Source: Polaribacter marinaquae (GTDB lineage: Bacteria; Bacteroidota; Bacteroidia; Flavobacteriales; Flavobacteriaceae). From it: DNA of 64,000 nucleotides. Below, piece after piece: positions 57,388 through 64,000 of the stretch. The stretch lies in contig NZ_CP150496.1 of the NCBI RefSeq assembly GCF_038019025.1, positions 1,019,501 to 1,083,500 of the forward strand, in the 5' to 3' direction. Position 1 is the stretch's first letter. Every line of letters begins with the position of its first letter. The translations under genes and the position numbers were made by a program. The notes beneath the pieces are model-generated. The model ran no database searches. It was not told the DNA's origin and was given only the letters and a program-made list of their open reading frames with translations.

Positions 57388-57867
57388 ACGCTTTACTGTA
57401 CTTGGATTAAAACCAAAATCTGCAACAGGTAATTCGATACCTAATTGATAAATAAGATAACCTATACTTGCATAATGGTGTGTGGTATGACTTTGTGCTT
57501 GCATTAACGCAGCTGCAACTGTATAATTAGCCGTTTCATTTCCTAAACCTACATTATCACAAATTTTAACGCTTTTATTAAAATCTTCTGTAGAAATCTC
57601 ATTCAATCTTTTTATAACAGTATTAAAATACTCTAGCCCAACGCTAGTTTCATTCTCTGCACACTCATTTCTTTCTCTTACAGAAAGGTCTATATAACCA
57701 TCTTCTAAGCCATTAAAAATACAAGAGTAAACGTCTAAAATATGTCTCATATGACAACCAATACTTGAGTGATACGGTCCTACGGACTTATTTCTGTATT
57801 GATCATCAGAAATATTTTTTAATAATTGTACTCCTCTTTGTAAATTCTGCTCGATGGCTTCAATCAT
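57385..57867 (-). CDS. DinB family protein
   Basis: A 160-residue four-helix-bundle protein of the DinB/YfiT-like group. The three metal-binding histidine positions appear as SIGCHMRHIL (His39, His42) near residue 40 and QSHTTHHYASIGYL near 130. Such proteins bind zinc or nickel and include thiol transferases using bacillithiol or mycothiol, but Bacteroidetes members are uncharacterised. No signal peptide. It is upstream of the serine hydrolase on the same strand with 92 bp between. Confidence 0.8.
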   Translation of the reverse strand: MIEAIEQNLQRGVQLLKNISDDQYRNKSVGPYHSSIGCHMRHILDVYSCIFNGLEDGYIDLSVRERNECAENETSVGLEYFNTVIKRLNEISTEDFNKSVKICDNVGLGNETANYTVAAALMQAQSHTTHHYASIGYLIYQLGIELPVADFGFNPSTVKR

Positions 57868-57884
57868 AAATAATTTTTGTTAAC

Positions 57885-57925
57885 AGTCGTAAAAAGTTTT
57901 TCTAATTTACAAGATATTTACGACT
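57885..57925 (+). promoter_or_regulatory. Inverted repeat, candidate enhancer (UAS) for the sigma-54 promoter
   Basis: AGTCGTAAA (57885-57893) and TTTACGACT (57917-57925) are perfect 9-bp arms 23 bp apart. The midpoint lies about 135 bp before the predicted sigma-54 start, where activator sites normally stand. The role is inferred from position. Confidence 0.35.
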
Positions 57926-58014
57926 TTTTAAAATTCATAATAAACTACAAAACAACATATTAGATAAATTATTTTATACAAAATAACCATTTTACAATCA
58001 TATCTATAATTTTT

Positions 58015-58029
58015 TGGCACGCTCTTTGA
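58015..58029 (+). promoter_or_regulatory. Probable sigma-54 promoter (-24/-12)
   Basis: TGGCACG-CTCT-TTGA: the -24 element TGGCACG is a perfect match to the consensus and the -12 element TTGA differs from TTGC by one base. GG to the G of the -12 element is 12 bp, the required spacing. It precedes the gene at 58098 by 69 bp. No TAnnTTTG box was seen between it and the gene. Confidence 0.65.
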
Positions 58030-58097
58030 AAATAACTAAACCAAATGCGGATGTCGAAAAGCAATTAGAGTAGACAAAACCCTTAAAACCATATATT

Positions 58098-59060
58098 ATG
58101 AAAAAAGGTGTACTTATTTTATTAGGATTGTTCATGATGGTTTCTACTGTTGAAGCCAAAAACGGCAACTATTTACCAAACAACATTAGGGTTAATTACT
58201 CTTATAATGACGCTGTAAACTTTACAGAAAGAGGAATTGATTTTTTTATTTTCACAAACGGAGATTTCGATTTTGACACAAATTATAACAACACATATTA
58301 CGATTATAATGGCGTTAGAACAAGAACTACAGGCGTTACAATTAAAAGAGATTTTAGAGGACGAATTAGACGTGTTGGTAATGTTTTTATTAATTATGAT
58401 TATAGAGGAAACGTATCTAGAGTTGGTAATGTCTTTATGAGGTATTATAGAAACAGACTTACCAATGTTGGTAACCTTACTGTAAAGTATAATAGATTCG
58501 GAGAACCAATTTTTTACGGTGATGTAAAAGACAACTATTATTTTGATAACGGAGTTCGAATAAATCTAAATATAGGAAGCATTTATAATTATAATGATGC
58601 CTATTTCTTTAAGAGAGACTTTAGAAGAAACTTTACAAAGTTTAGAGAAGATAGTAGATATTATTACTATAGATCTAACAAAAATAGTAAAGGAAAAAGA
58701 AACAATATTATAAGACGTAGAAAACCTGTTACTAAAAAAGCGACAAATACCAATAGACGTCATATAACTTATAGAAAGGCAAATACTACTAGAAACAATA
58801 ACAATTCTAGAAATAGCAATACTAATAGAAATGAAAATACTAGAACAACTAGAAATACAAAATCTAATAGAAACAATTCTATAACAACTCGTAGAAATAA
58901 TACAGTTGATACAAGAAGAAAAGTTGAAACTAAAAAAGACAATTCTAAAAGAACTGTTACCAGAACAAAAAAAGTAGTTACTAAAAAACCAGTTGTAAGA
59001 AAAAGAACAACTAAAAATAAAAAGGAAAATAAAGTAACTTCTAGAAGAAGAAATAATTAA
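58098..59060 (+). CDS. Exported Tyr/Asn-rich protein with very basic low-complexity tail
   Basis: A 320-residue protein with a signal peptide (MKKGVLILLGLFMMVSTVEAKNG). Residues 70-150 contain short repeats around RVGNVFINYDYRGNVSRVGN, with a period of about 18-20 residues and aromatic-Asn-Arg character. From about 185 to the end the sequence is nearly all Lys, Arg, Thr, Asn and Ser (TRTKKVVTKKPVVRKRTTKN). The tail would be strongly positive and probably unstructured; it could bind polyanions such as nucleic acid or acidic polysaccharide. No known family was recognised. It is under the likely sigma-54 promoter and is a single-gene unit. Confidence 0.65.
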   Translation: MKKGVLILLGLFMMVSTVEAKNGNYLPNNIRVNYSYNDAVNFTERGIDFFIFTNGDFDFDTNYNNTYYDYNGVRTRTTGVTIKRDFRGRIRRVGNVFINYDYRGNVSRVGNVFMRYYRNRLTNVGNLTVKYNRFGEPIFYGDVKDNYYFDNGVRINLNIGSIYNYNDAYFFKRDFRRNFTKFREDSRYYYYRSNKNSKGKRNNIIRRRKPVTKKATNTNRRHITYRKANTTRNNNNSRNSNTNRNENTRTTRNTKSNRNNSITTRRNNTVDTRRKVETKKDNSKRTVTRTKKVVTKKPVVRKRTTKNKKENKVTSRRRNN

Positions 59061-59082
59061 AAACAGGTGTTTATACCTGTTT
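59061..59082 (+). terminator. Hairpin after the basic exported protein gene
   Basis: AAACAGGT, loop GTTTAT, ACCTGTTT: an 8-bp perfect stem starting at the base after the stop codon. The U-run is short, so termination may be partial. Confidence 0.55.
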
Positions 59083-59101
59083 ACAAAAACAGAGATTATT
59101 T

Positions 59102-59109
59102 TACATTTG
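59102..59109 (+). promoter_or_regulatory. -7 promoter box (TACATTTG) before an intergenic transcript
   Basis: TACATTTG matches TAnnTTTG and is not followed by a gene on this strand. The next feature is a strong terminator at 59177. Confidence 0.45.
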
Positions 59110-59113
59110 TAAA

Positions 59114-59212
59114 ATCAATTTATGATTTCAAAAATGCTTAATGATTGATGAATTGTGATAGGAGAAGTAGAAGTTAAAAGTCCCATTTTTTTAATAAAAA
59201 ATGGGACTTTTT
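59114..59212 (+). ncRNA. Candidate small RNA of about 100 nt
   Basis: A promoter box (59102-59109) and a 16-bp terminator (59177-59211) enclose about 65 nt of sequence with no convincing open frame; the best ATG frame stops after eight codons. The predicted transcript ends in a strong hairpin with U-run, typical of bacterial small RNAs. It could instead be a leftover of a lost gene. Its 3' part is antisense to the region after the lipoprotein gene at 59252. Confidence 0.4.
59177..59211 (+). terminator. Strong Rho-independent terminator, possibly bidirectional
   Basis: AAAAGTCCCATTTTTT, loop AAT, AAAAAATGGGACTTTT: a perfect 16-bp stem. It ends the intergenic transcript on the plus strand and, because both arms are flanked by A/T runs, may also end minus-strand transcription from the lipoprotein and ettA genes. 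Confidence 0.85.
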
Positions 59213-59251
59213 AATTGTATTTATATTATTTATGATGTTAAGGTTTTGTTT

Positions 59252-59428
59252 CTAAAAACCAAAACCACTATCAAAACAGGTACCTGGTACAGGCTCATCT
59301 ATACACGTTTGCCCTCCGTTACCATCACTATAACATTTTTCTCGAGTCTCACAATCACTTTCTTCTTCACAAGAATAAAAAGATACCAATAACAATAATA
59401 CAGTTATTTTAAAGATATATTTTTTCAT
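59252..59428 (-). CDS. Small cysteine-rich lipoprotein
   Basis: A 58-residue gene too short for common length cut-offs. It has an N-terminal basic and hydrophobic signal (KKYIFKITVLLLLVSFYSC) with the lipid cysteine at 20, followed by EEESD. Four further cysteines stand at 26, 32, 42 and 51, with SDGNGGQT between the second and third and PVPGT before the fourth. An acidic stretch right after the lipid cysteine resembles the surface-export signal of Bacteroidetes lipoproteins. It lies 7 bp downstream of the ettA stop on the same strand and may share its transcript. The cysteine spacing suggests two disulfides. No known family recognised. Confidence 0.6.
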   Translation of the reverse strand: MKKYIFKITVLLLLVSFYSCEEESDCETREKCYSDGNGGQTCIDEPVPGTCFDSGFGF

Positions 59429-59434
59429 AACTTA

Positions 59435-61126
59435 TTATCGTATTAACTTTTTGTATTTAATACGTTTTGGCATTAAATCTCCACCTAAACGCTTCTTCTT
59501 ATTCTCTTCGTAATCAGAGAAAGAACCTTCAAAGAAATATACTTCACTGTTACCTTCAAAAGCTAAAATATGTGTACAAATTCTATCTAAAAACCATCTA
59601 TCGTGACTAATTACAACCGCACAACCAGCAAAGTTTTCTAAACCTTCTTCTAAAGCTCTTAAAGTATTTACATCTAAATCGTTTGTTGGCTCATCTAAAA
59701 GTAAAACATTTCCTTCTTCTTTAAGTGTCATGGCCAAATGCAATCTGTTTCTTTCTCCACCAGAAAGTGTAGAAACTTTTTTGTTTTGCTCGCTTCCAGA
59801 GAAATTAAAACGACTTAAATAAGCACGAGAATTCACTTGCTTACCACCCATCATAACTAAATCTTGTCCATCAGAAAAGTTTTCCCAAATTGTTTTATCA
59901 GGATTAATATCTGAATGTGCTTGATCTACATATGCAATTTTAGCTGTTTCACCTACTTTAAAACTACCGTTATCTGGGTTTTCTTCTCCCATAATCATTT
60001 TAAAGATAGTTGTTTTACCAGCTCCATTTGGCCCAATAATACCAACAATACCTGCTTGCGGAAGGTTAAATTCTAGGTTTTCATATAAAATTTTATCATC
60101 AAAAGCTTTAGAAACTCCAGTAGCTTCAATAACATTGGTACCTAATCTTGGTCCGTTTGGTATAAAAATCTCAAGTTTTTCATCAACTTGTTTTTGATCT
60201 TGACTCATTAACTTGTCGTAATTTTTCAAACGAGCTTTCTGCTTTGTTTGTCTACCTTTAGCACCTTGTTTTACCCATTCTAACTCTCGTTCTAATGTTT
60301 TTTGACGTTTAGAAGCTGTTTTGCTTTCTTGTGCCATTCTATTAGATTTTTGATCTAACCAAGAAGAGTAATTTCCTTTCCAAGGAATTCCTTCTCCTCT
60401 ATCCAATTCTAAAATCCAACCGGCAACATTATCTAAGAAATATCTATCGTGTGTTACAGCAATTACCGTTCCTTTATATTGTGCTAAATGATGCTCTAAC
60501 CAATGTACAGATTCTGCATCTAAATGGTTTGTTGGCTCATCTAATAATAAAATTTCTGGTTCTTGTAATAAAAGTCTACATAAAGCAACTCTTCTTTTTT
60601 CTCCACCAGAAAGTACACCTATTTTCTTATCAGAATCTGGCGTTCTTAATGCATCCATAGCAATTTCTAACTTGGTATCTAATTCCCAAGCATTGGCAGC
60701 ATCAATTTTATCTTGTAACTCGGCTTGTTGCGCCATTAACTTTTCCATCTTATCGGCATCAGAATATACTTCTTCTAAGCCAAACATGTCGTTAATTTTG
60801 TTGTACTCATCTAAAATGGCAACAGTTTCTGCAACACCTTCTTTTACAACTTCTAAAACAGTTTTTTCTGGATCTAATTGTGGTTCTTGCTCTAAATAAC
60901 CTACTTTATAACCTGGCGAAAAAGTAACATCACCTTGAAAGTTTTTTTCTACACCTGCAATAATTTTTAACAAAGTAGATTTACCAGAACCGTTTAAACC
61001 AAGAATACCAATTTTGGCACCATAGAAAAAACTTAAATATATATCTTTTAAAACTTGCTTTCCTGTAGATTGATAGGTTTTAGAAACCTTATTCATCGAA
61101 AAGATAACTTTCTTATCGTCGCTCAT
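59435..61126 (-). CDS. ettA: Energy-dependent translational throttle protein EttA (ABC-F)
   Basis: A 563-residue soluble ABC-F protein with two ABC domains in tandem. Domain 1: Walker A GLNGSGKST near 41, signature LSGGEKRR and Walker B ILLLDEPTNHLD. Domain 2: Walker A GPNGAGKTT near 365, signature LSGGERNR and LLLDEPTNDLD. The arm-and-linker between them contains the long basic/charged helix TASKRQKTLERELEWVKQGAKG, a feature of EttA. It binds the ribosomal E site and couples translation to ATP/ADP. Length matches E. coli EttA (555). The start is 62 bp after the CAL67264-type gene. Confidence 0.95.
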   Translation of the reverse strand: MSDDKKVIFSMNKVSKTYQSTGKQVLKDIYLSFFYGAKIGILGLNGSGKSTLLKIIAGVEKNFQGDVTFSPGYKVGYLEQEPQLDPEKTVLEVVKEGVAETVAILDEYNKINDMFGLEEVYSDADKMEKLMAQQAELQDKIDAANAWELDTKLEIAMDALRTPDSDKKIGVLSGGEKRRVALCRLLLQEPEILLLDEPTNHLDAESVHWLEHHLAQYKGTVIAVTHDRYFLDNVAGWILELDRGEGIPWKGNYSSWLDQKSNRMAQESKTASKRQKTLERELEWVKQGAKGRQTKQKARLKNYDKLMSQDQKQVDEKLEIFIPNGPRLGTNVIEATGVSKAFDDKILYENLEFNLPQAGIVGIIGPNGAGKTTIFKMIMGEENPDNGSFKVGETAKIAYVDQAHSDINPDKTIWENFSDGQDLVMMGGKQVNSRAYLSRFNFSGSEQNKKVSTLSGGERNRLHLAMTLKEEGNVLLLDEPTNDLDVNTLRALEEGLENFAGCAVVISHDRWFLDRICTHILAFEGNSEVYFFEGSFSDYEENKKKRLGGDLMPKRIKYKKLIR

Positions 61127-61163
61127 TTTTATTATTTTATAAAATTTATTTTTGAAAAATTTG

Positions 61164-61179
61164 CTACTAAACTTAGTAG
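61164..61179 (-). promoter_or_regulatory. Dyad between the small membrane protein gene and ettA
   Basis: CTACTAA-AC-TTAGTAG: perfect 7-bp arms in the 62-bp gap before ettA. Could be an operator or a weak hairpin after the upstream gene; no proper promoter box was seen next to it. Confidence 0.3.
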
Positions 61180-61188
61180 ACTTAAAAA

Positions 61189-61371
61189 CTATACTCTTCC
61201 TTTTAGGGCATTAAAAACCCAAGCAATCGCAAAAAAACCTACACCTACAGAGGCAAAACCATAACCTGCAACATCATCATATCTAAAAGCACCTAATGCA
61301 ATTAAACCCAAGCCTACAAGTATCATTATAAATGTTGCCCACGCAAGCACTGTATTCTTATTCATTCCCAT
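61189..61371 (-). CDS. Small two-helix membrane protein (CAL67264-type)
   Basis: A 60-residue protein with two transmembrane helices (VLAWATFIMILVGLGLIALGAF and ASVGVGFFAIAWVFNAL) and a short loop RYDDVAGYG. The pattern matches the CAL67264 family of conserved membrane proteins, restricted to Flavobacteria, with no known function. It lies 62 bp upstream of ettA on the same strand. A near-match promoter box (GATATTTG on the minus strand, 61397-61404) lies before it. Confidence 0.7.
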   Translation of the reverse strand: MGMNKNTVLAWATFIMILVGLGLIALGAFRYDDVAGYGFASVGVGFFAIAWVFNALKGRV

Positions 61372-61474
61372 AATTTGTAAATCGTTATTTATGGCGCAAA
61401 TATCGTTAATTTATTTCGTTTCTAAAACTTGTTAAAAATGTATAAATTAAGACAAATTGTATTAATAGAAGTAA

Positions 61475-62026
61475 TTAATATCTTCTGCCTCCCATTCCTG
61501 GACCATTTCTTCTGCCCATCATACCTTGCGAACCATTATTATTTTGGTTTTTTGGTGCTTTTGGAAGTAATTCTCTTTTTTGTGCCTTTTGGTATTTAGT
61601 CCATTTTTTAAATTGTTTTTTATTTAAAAAACTTTTTAACGCATCGTTTAACACTTTTTCATGCACATCTATACTATCTCTTATTGGTCTTATGGTTTCT
61701 CTAACTTGTTTACCAACTTTCTCTGCCAAATCTCTGTTAGAATACAATTGTTTACCAAGAGAATTTATAGTAAGTTCTAATTGTTGAAGCTTTGCAGAAT
61801 TTAAAAAAGATATTTTTTTAATTTTATCATTATACTGTCTAAGAACTTTTATTGTTTTATTCTTAGTTTCATCATCTTTCACTTTGATTTTTGGAGGAAC
61901 TTCAGCAAAATTATAGTAAAATATATTTGCAGAATTTTTTGCATTGTATTTAGGAAATTCCATCTCTTGTTGTGCAAAAGAAAAATAGGCTGTAAATAAT
62001 GCTAAAAATAATAACGCTTTCTTCAT
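61475..62026 (-). CDS. Small exported, helical protein with Gly/Arg-rich end (Spy/CpxP-like)
   Basis: A 183-residue protein with a signal peptide (LLFLALFTAYFSFAQ). The mature part is helical and rich in Lys and Gln, resembling the LTxxQ-type periplasmic chaperone-like proteins (for example NKKQFKKWTKYQKAQKREL near 140), followed by a Gly/Met/Arg-rich end (GMMGRRNGPGMGGRRY). The basic glycine tail recalls those of other periplasmic protein families in Bacteroidetes. A promoter box (TATTTTTG on the minus strand, 62044-62051) stands 17 bp before the ATG. Function unknown. Confidence 0.65.
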   Translation of the reverse strand: MKKALLFLALFTAYFSFAQQEMEFPKYNAKNSANIFYYNFAEVPPKIKVKDDETKNKTIKVLRQYNDKIKKISFLNSAKLQQLELTINSLGKQLYSNRDLAEKVGKQVRETIRPIRDSIDVHEKVLNDALKSFLNKKQFKKWTKYQKAQKRELLPKAPKNQNNNGSQGMMGRRNGPGMGGRRY

Positions 62027-62043
62027 GTTTTTTAATTTATTAG

Positions 62044-62051
62044 CAAAAATA
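62044..62051 (-). promoter_or_regulatory. -7 promoter box (TATTTTTG, minus strand) of the small exported protein gene
   Basis: Read on the minus strand, TATTTTTG matches TAnnTTTG and lies 17 bp before the ATG at 62026, just after the stop of the 2,4-dienoyl-CoA reductase-like gene. Confidence 0.5.
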
Positions 62052-62060
62052 TAAAAAGAA

Positions 62061-64000
62061 TTATAATTTTGCGGCTAATCTACTACCTTGATTTATGGCT
62101 CTTTTGGCATCTAATTCTGATGCAAAATCTGCACCACCAATTACATGTACATTTTTATTGGCATCTAATAAAGGTTGATATAATTCTTTAAACGGAGTTT
62201 GACCCGCACAAACTACAATATTATCTACTTCTAAGACCTTGTTTTCGTTATTTTGCCTGTAATGCAAACCTACATCATCTATTTTAGTGTAATTTACTTC
62301 ACCTATAAATTGTACTTTTTTCTTTTTAAGTGTAGATCTATGAATCCAACCAGTAGTTTTACCCAAATTACCACCAAATTTACCTTTACTTCTCTTAAAC
62401 ATAAAGATTTCTCTTGGCGAAGGATGATATTCTGCCTTAACACCTTCTATACCAGAACGTGCTTCTAAAGTTTTATCTATTCCCCACTCTTTTAACCAAG
62501 CATCAATATTTTGAGATGTAGCTTCACCTTCGTGCGATAAGTACTCAGACACATCAAAACCTATTCCTCCTGCTCCTATAACTGCCACTCTTTTTCCTAC
62601 AGGTTTCTTGTACTTTAAAACATCTAAATAACTTAATACTTTTTTATTGTCTGCTCCTTCTATCTTAAGTTCTCTAGGTTTTATACCTGTTGCTAATACA
62701 ATTTCATCATAATTAGAAGTCTTTAAATCTTCTAAAGAAACTTTGGTGTTTAATTTTAAAGTAACATTATGCAATTCTATTTGTTTCCCAAAGTAACGCA
62801 ACGTTTCGTAAAACTCTTCTTTACCAGGTATTTGTTTAGCAACGTTAAATTGGCCACCAATTTCAGTTGCTGCATCAAATAAAGTTACATCGTGTCCTCT
62901 TTGCGCTGCGACAGTTGCTGCAGCTAAACCTGCAGGACCTGCACCTACAACAACTATTTTTTTAGCGACTGCTACTTTTAAGTAATTTAATTCTGTTTCG
63001 TGACAAGCTCTTGGATTCACCAAACAACTTGCAACCTTTTGTTGAAAAACATGATCTAAACATGCTTGATTACAACCAATACATGTATTAATTTCATCAT
63101 CTTTTTCTGCTTTCGCCTTATTTACCCATTCCGGATCTGCTAAAAATGGTCTAGCCATAGAAATCATATCTGCATCTCCTTCTGCTAATACTTTTTCTGC
63201 AGTTTCGGGCATGTTAATTCGGTTCGAAGTAATTAACGGAATCGATAATTCTTCTTTCATTTTTTTTGTCACCCAAGTAAATGCTGCTCTTGGTACTGAA
63301 GTAGCAATTGTAGGAATTCTAGCTTCGTGCCAACCAATACCTGTATTTATAATTGTTGCACCAGCTTTTTCAATTTCTTTACCTAACTGTACAACTTCTT
63401 CCCATGTAGATCCATTTTCTACTAAATCTAACATCGAAAGTCTATAAATTATTATAAAATTTTCTCCAACAGCTTCTCTTGTTTGCTTAACCAATTCTAT
63501 TGGTAAACGCATTCTATTTTCATAATCTCCACCCCAAGAATCTGTTCTTTTATTTGTTCTTTTTGCTATAAACTGATTGATTAAATAACCTTCTGAACCC
63601 ATTATTTCTACACCATCATAACCGGCTACTTTAGATAATTTTGCAGAGTTTACAAAATCTCTAATTGTTCTTTTAATACCAGATTGCGTTAGTTTAAAAG
63701 GCGTAAAAGGTGTTATTGGCGATTTAATTTTAGACGGTGCTACATTAAAAGGATGGTAACCATAACGACCAGCGTGTAAAATTTGCATACAAATCTTACC
63801 TCCTTCTTTGTGTACTGCTTCTGTTATCTTTTTATGATGTTTGGCATGTTTTTTTGTTGACATTCTAGAAGAGAAAGGTCCTGTCCAACCTTGTATATTT
63901 GGCGAAATTCCACCAGTAACAATTAATCCGACTCCTCCTTTTGCTCTTTCTGCATAATAAGCAGCTATTCTTTCTAAACCATTTTTTTCTTCTTCTAAAC
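62061..64000 (-). CDS. NADPH-dependent 2,4-dienoyl-CoA reductase-like flavoprotein, 5' end cut by window
   Basis: The visible 646 codons belong to the old-yellow-enzyme-type oxidoreductases with an extra FAD/NAD domain, such as FadH; the frame runs open to the right edge, so the ATG at 63863 is internal. The FMN barrel (with CMQILHAGRYG and NRTNKRTDSWGG-like residues) comes first, then the iron-sulfur cluster CIGCNQACLDH and a later cysteine, then two nucleotide motifs GAGPAGLAAA and GAGGIGFDVS. It reduces conjugated double bonds of unsaturated acyl-CoA during beta-oxidation, or other enones. Substrate not provable. No fatty-acid genes are adjacent within the window. Confidence 0.9.
   Translation of the reverse strand, partial: LEEEKNGLERIAAYYAERAKGGVGLIVTGGISPNIQGWTGPFSSRMSTKKHAKHHKKITEAVHKEGGKICMQILHAGRYGYHPFNVAPSKIKSPITPFTPFKLTQSGIKRTIRDFVNSAKLSKVAGYDGVEIMGSEGYLINQFIAKRTNKRTDSWGGDYENRMRLPIELVKQTREAVGENFIIIYRLSMLDLVENGSTWEEVVQLGKEIEKAGATIINTGIGWHEARIPTIATSVPRAAFTWVTKKMKEELSIPLITSNRINMPETAEKVLAEGDADMISMARPFLADPEWVNKAKAEKDDEINTCIGCNQACLDHVFQQKVASCLVNPRACHETELNYLKVAVAKKIVVVGAGPAGLAAATVAAQRGHDVTLFDAATEIGGQFNVAKQIPGKEEFYETLRYFGKQIELHNVTLKLNTKVSLEDLKTSNYDEIVLATGIKPRELKIEGADNKKVLSYLDVLKYKKPVGKRVAVIGAGGIGFDVSEYLSHEGEATSQNIDAWLKEWGIDKTLEARSGIEGVKAEYHPSPREIFMFKRSKGKFGGNLGKTTGWIHRSTLKKKKVQFIGEVNYTKIDDVGLHYRQNNENKVLEVDNIVVCAGQTPFKELYQPLLDANKNVHVIGGADFASELDAKRAINQGSRLAAKL

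Noticed and set aside
59201..59392. Plus-strand open frame antisense to the small lipoprotein gene
   Set aside because: Its composition is unlike a real protein, it starts inside a terminator, and the minus-strand frame has a lipoprotein signal and ordered cysteines.

Overview
This is a 64 kb stretch of very AT-rich bacterial chromosome that reads as a member of the Flavobacteriaceae, most like the marine Polaribacter/Tenacibaculum group. The basis is the family content (DUF2851, DUF4834, DUF5683, DUF4249, DUF6095/DUF6695-type and CAL67264-type proteins), the fused alpha-beta 2-oxoacid dehydrogenase E1, the parA-parB-DUF5683-dapB-lepB-wbqC gene order, and repeated use of the Bacteroidetes promoter box TAnnTTTG. 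The genus is an inference. Coding density is high, and no rRNA, tRNA, insertion sequence, prophage or CRISPR array was seen by eye. Both ends cut through genes: a LOG-family protein on the left and a 2,4-dienoyl-CoA reductase-like flavoprotein on the right.

Layout. 1-8.6 kb: LOG protein, a peptidase-like outer-membrane protein that has lost its catalytic motif, the E1 enzyme and a secreted zinc metalloprotease. 8.6-12.2 kb: DUF2851, nitroreductase and dipeptidase PepD. 12.3-17.7 kb: the chromosome segregation / lysine and peptidoglycan precursor / secretion operon (parA, parB, DUF5683, dapB, lepB, wbqC-like). 17.7-25.3 kb: a Crp-type regulator and a small membrane protein, then a minus-strand surface-glycan operon (DUF4834, YfhO, two glycosyltransferases, flippase). 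25.4-31.2 kb: outer-membrane protein, GNAT-like protein, rsmE, DUF4159, bile-acid-type symporter, acyltransferase. 31.2-36.8 kb: a NagZ-beta-lactamase fusion bracketed by two copies of a hairpin repeat, a small conserved protein, a DEDDh exonuclease and PPK2. 36.9-43.8 kb: two lipoproteins, trmD, GT39, rplS with a leader, monomeric isocitrate dehydrogenase. 43.9-49.2 kb: TonB receptor with DUF4249 partner, murQ operon. 49.3-57.9 kb: the most unusual region, described next. 58-64 kb: a gene under a probable sigma-54 promoter, an sRNA candidate, a very small cysteine-rich lipoprotein, ettA and short membrane/exported proteins.

The best candidate for an undescribed system is 49.3-57.3 kb. Two convergent bicistronic units meet tail to tail. 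One encodes an exported dikinase-like protein, with a phosphohistidine domain placed before an ATP-grasp domain as in plant alpha-glucan water dikinases, followed through a TAATG overlap by an SxxK serine hydrolase. The other encodes a second SxxK serine hydrolase and then a nucleotide-translocase-like membrane protein fused to HEAT-like repeats. An exported ATP-dependent phosphotransferase beside a possible ATP carrier and two penicillin-binding-type hydrolases suggests phosphorylation chemistry on an envelope polymer. This is a hypothesis built from domain architecture and gene order.

A second theme is cell-wall turnover: the NagZ fusion, MurQ, a probable permuted papain-fold protein in the murQ operon, and the SxxK hydrolases. 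A third is regulatory DNA: leaderless starts for trmD and murQ, dyads at the parA and icd promoters, a sigma-54 promoter with an upstream dyad, a ribosomal protein L19 leader, and a promoter plus terminator enclosing about 100 nt with no gene.
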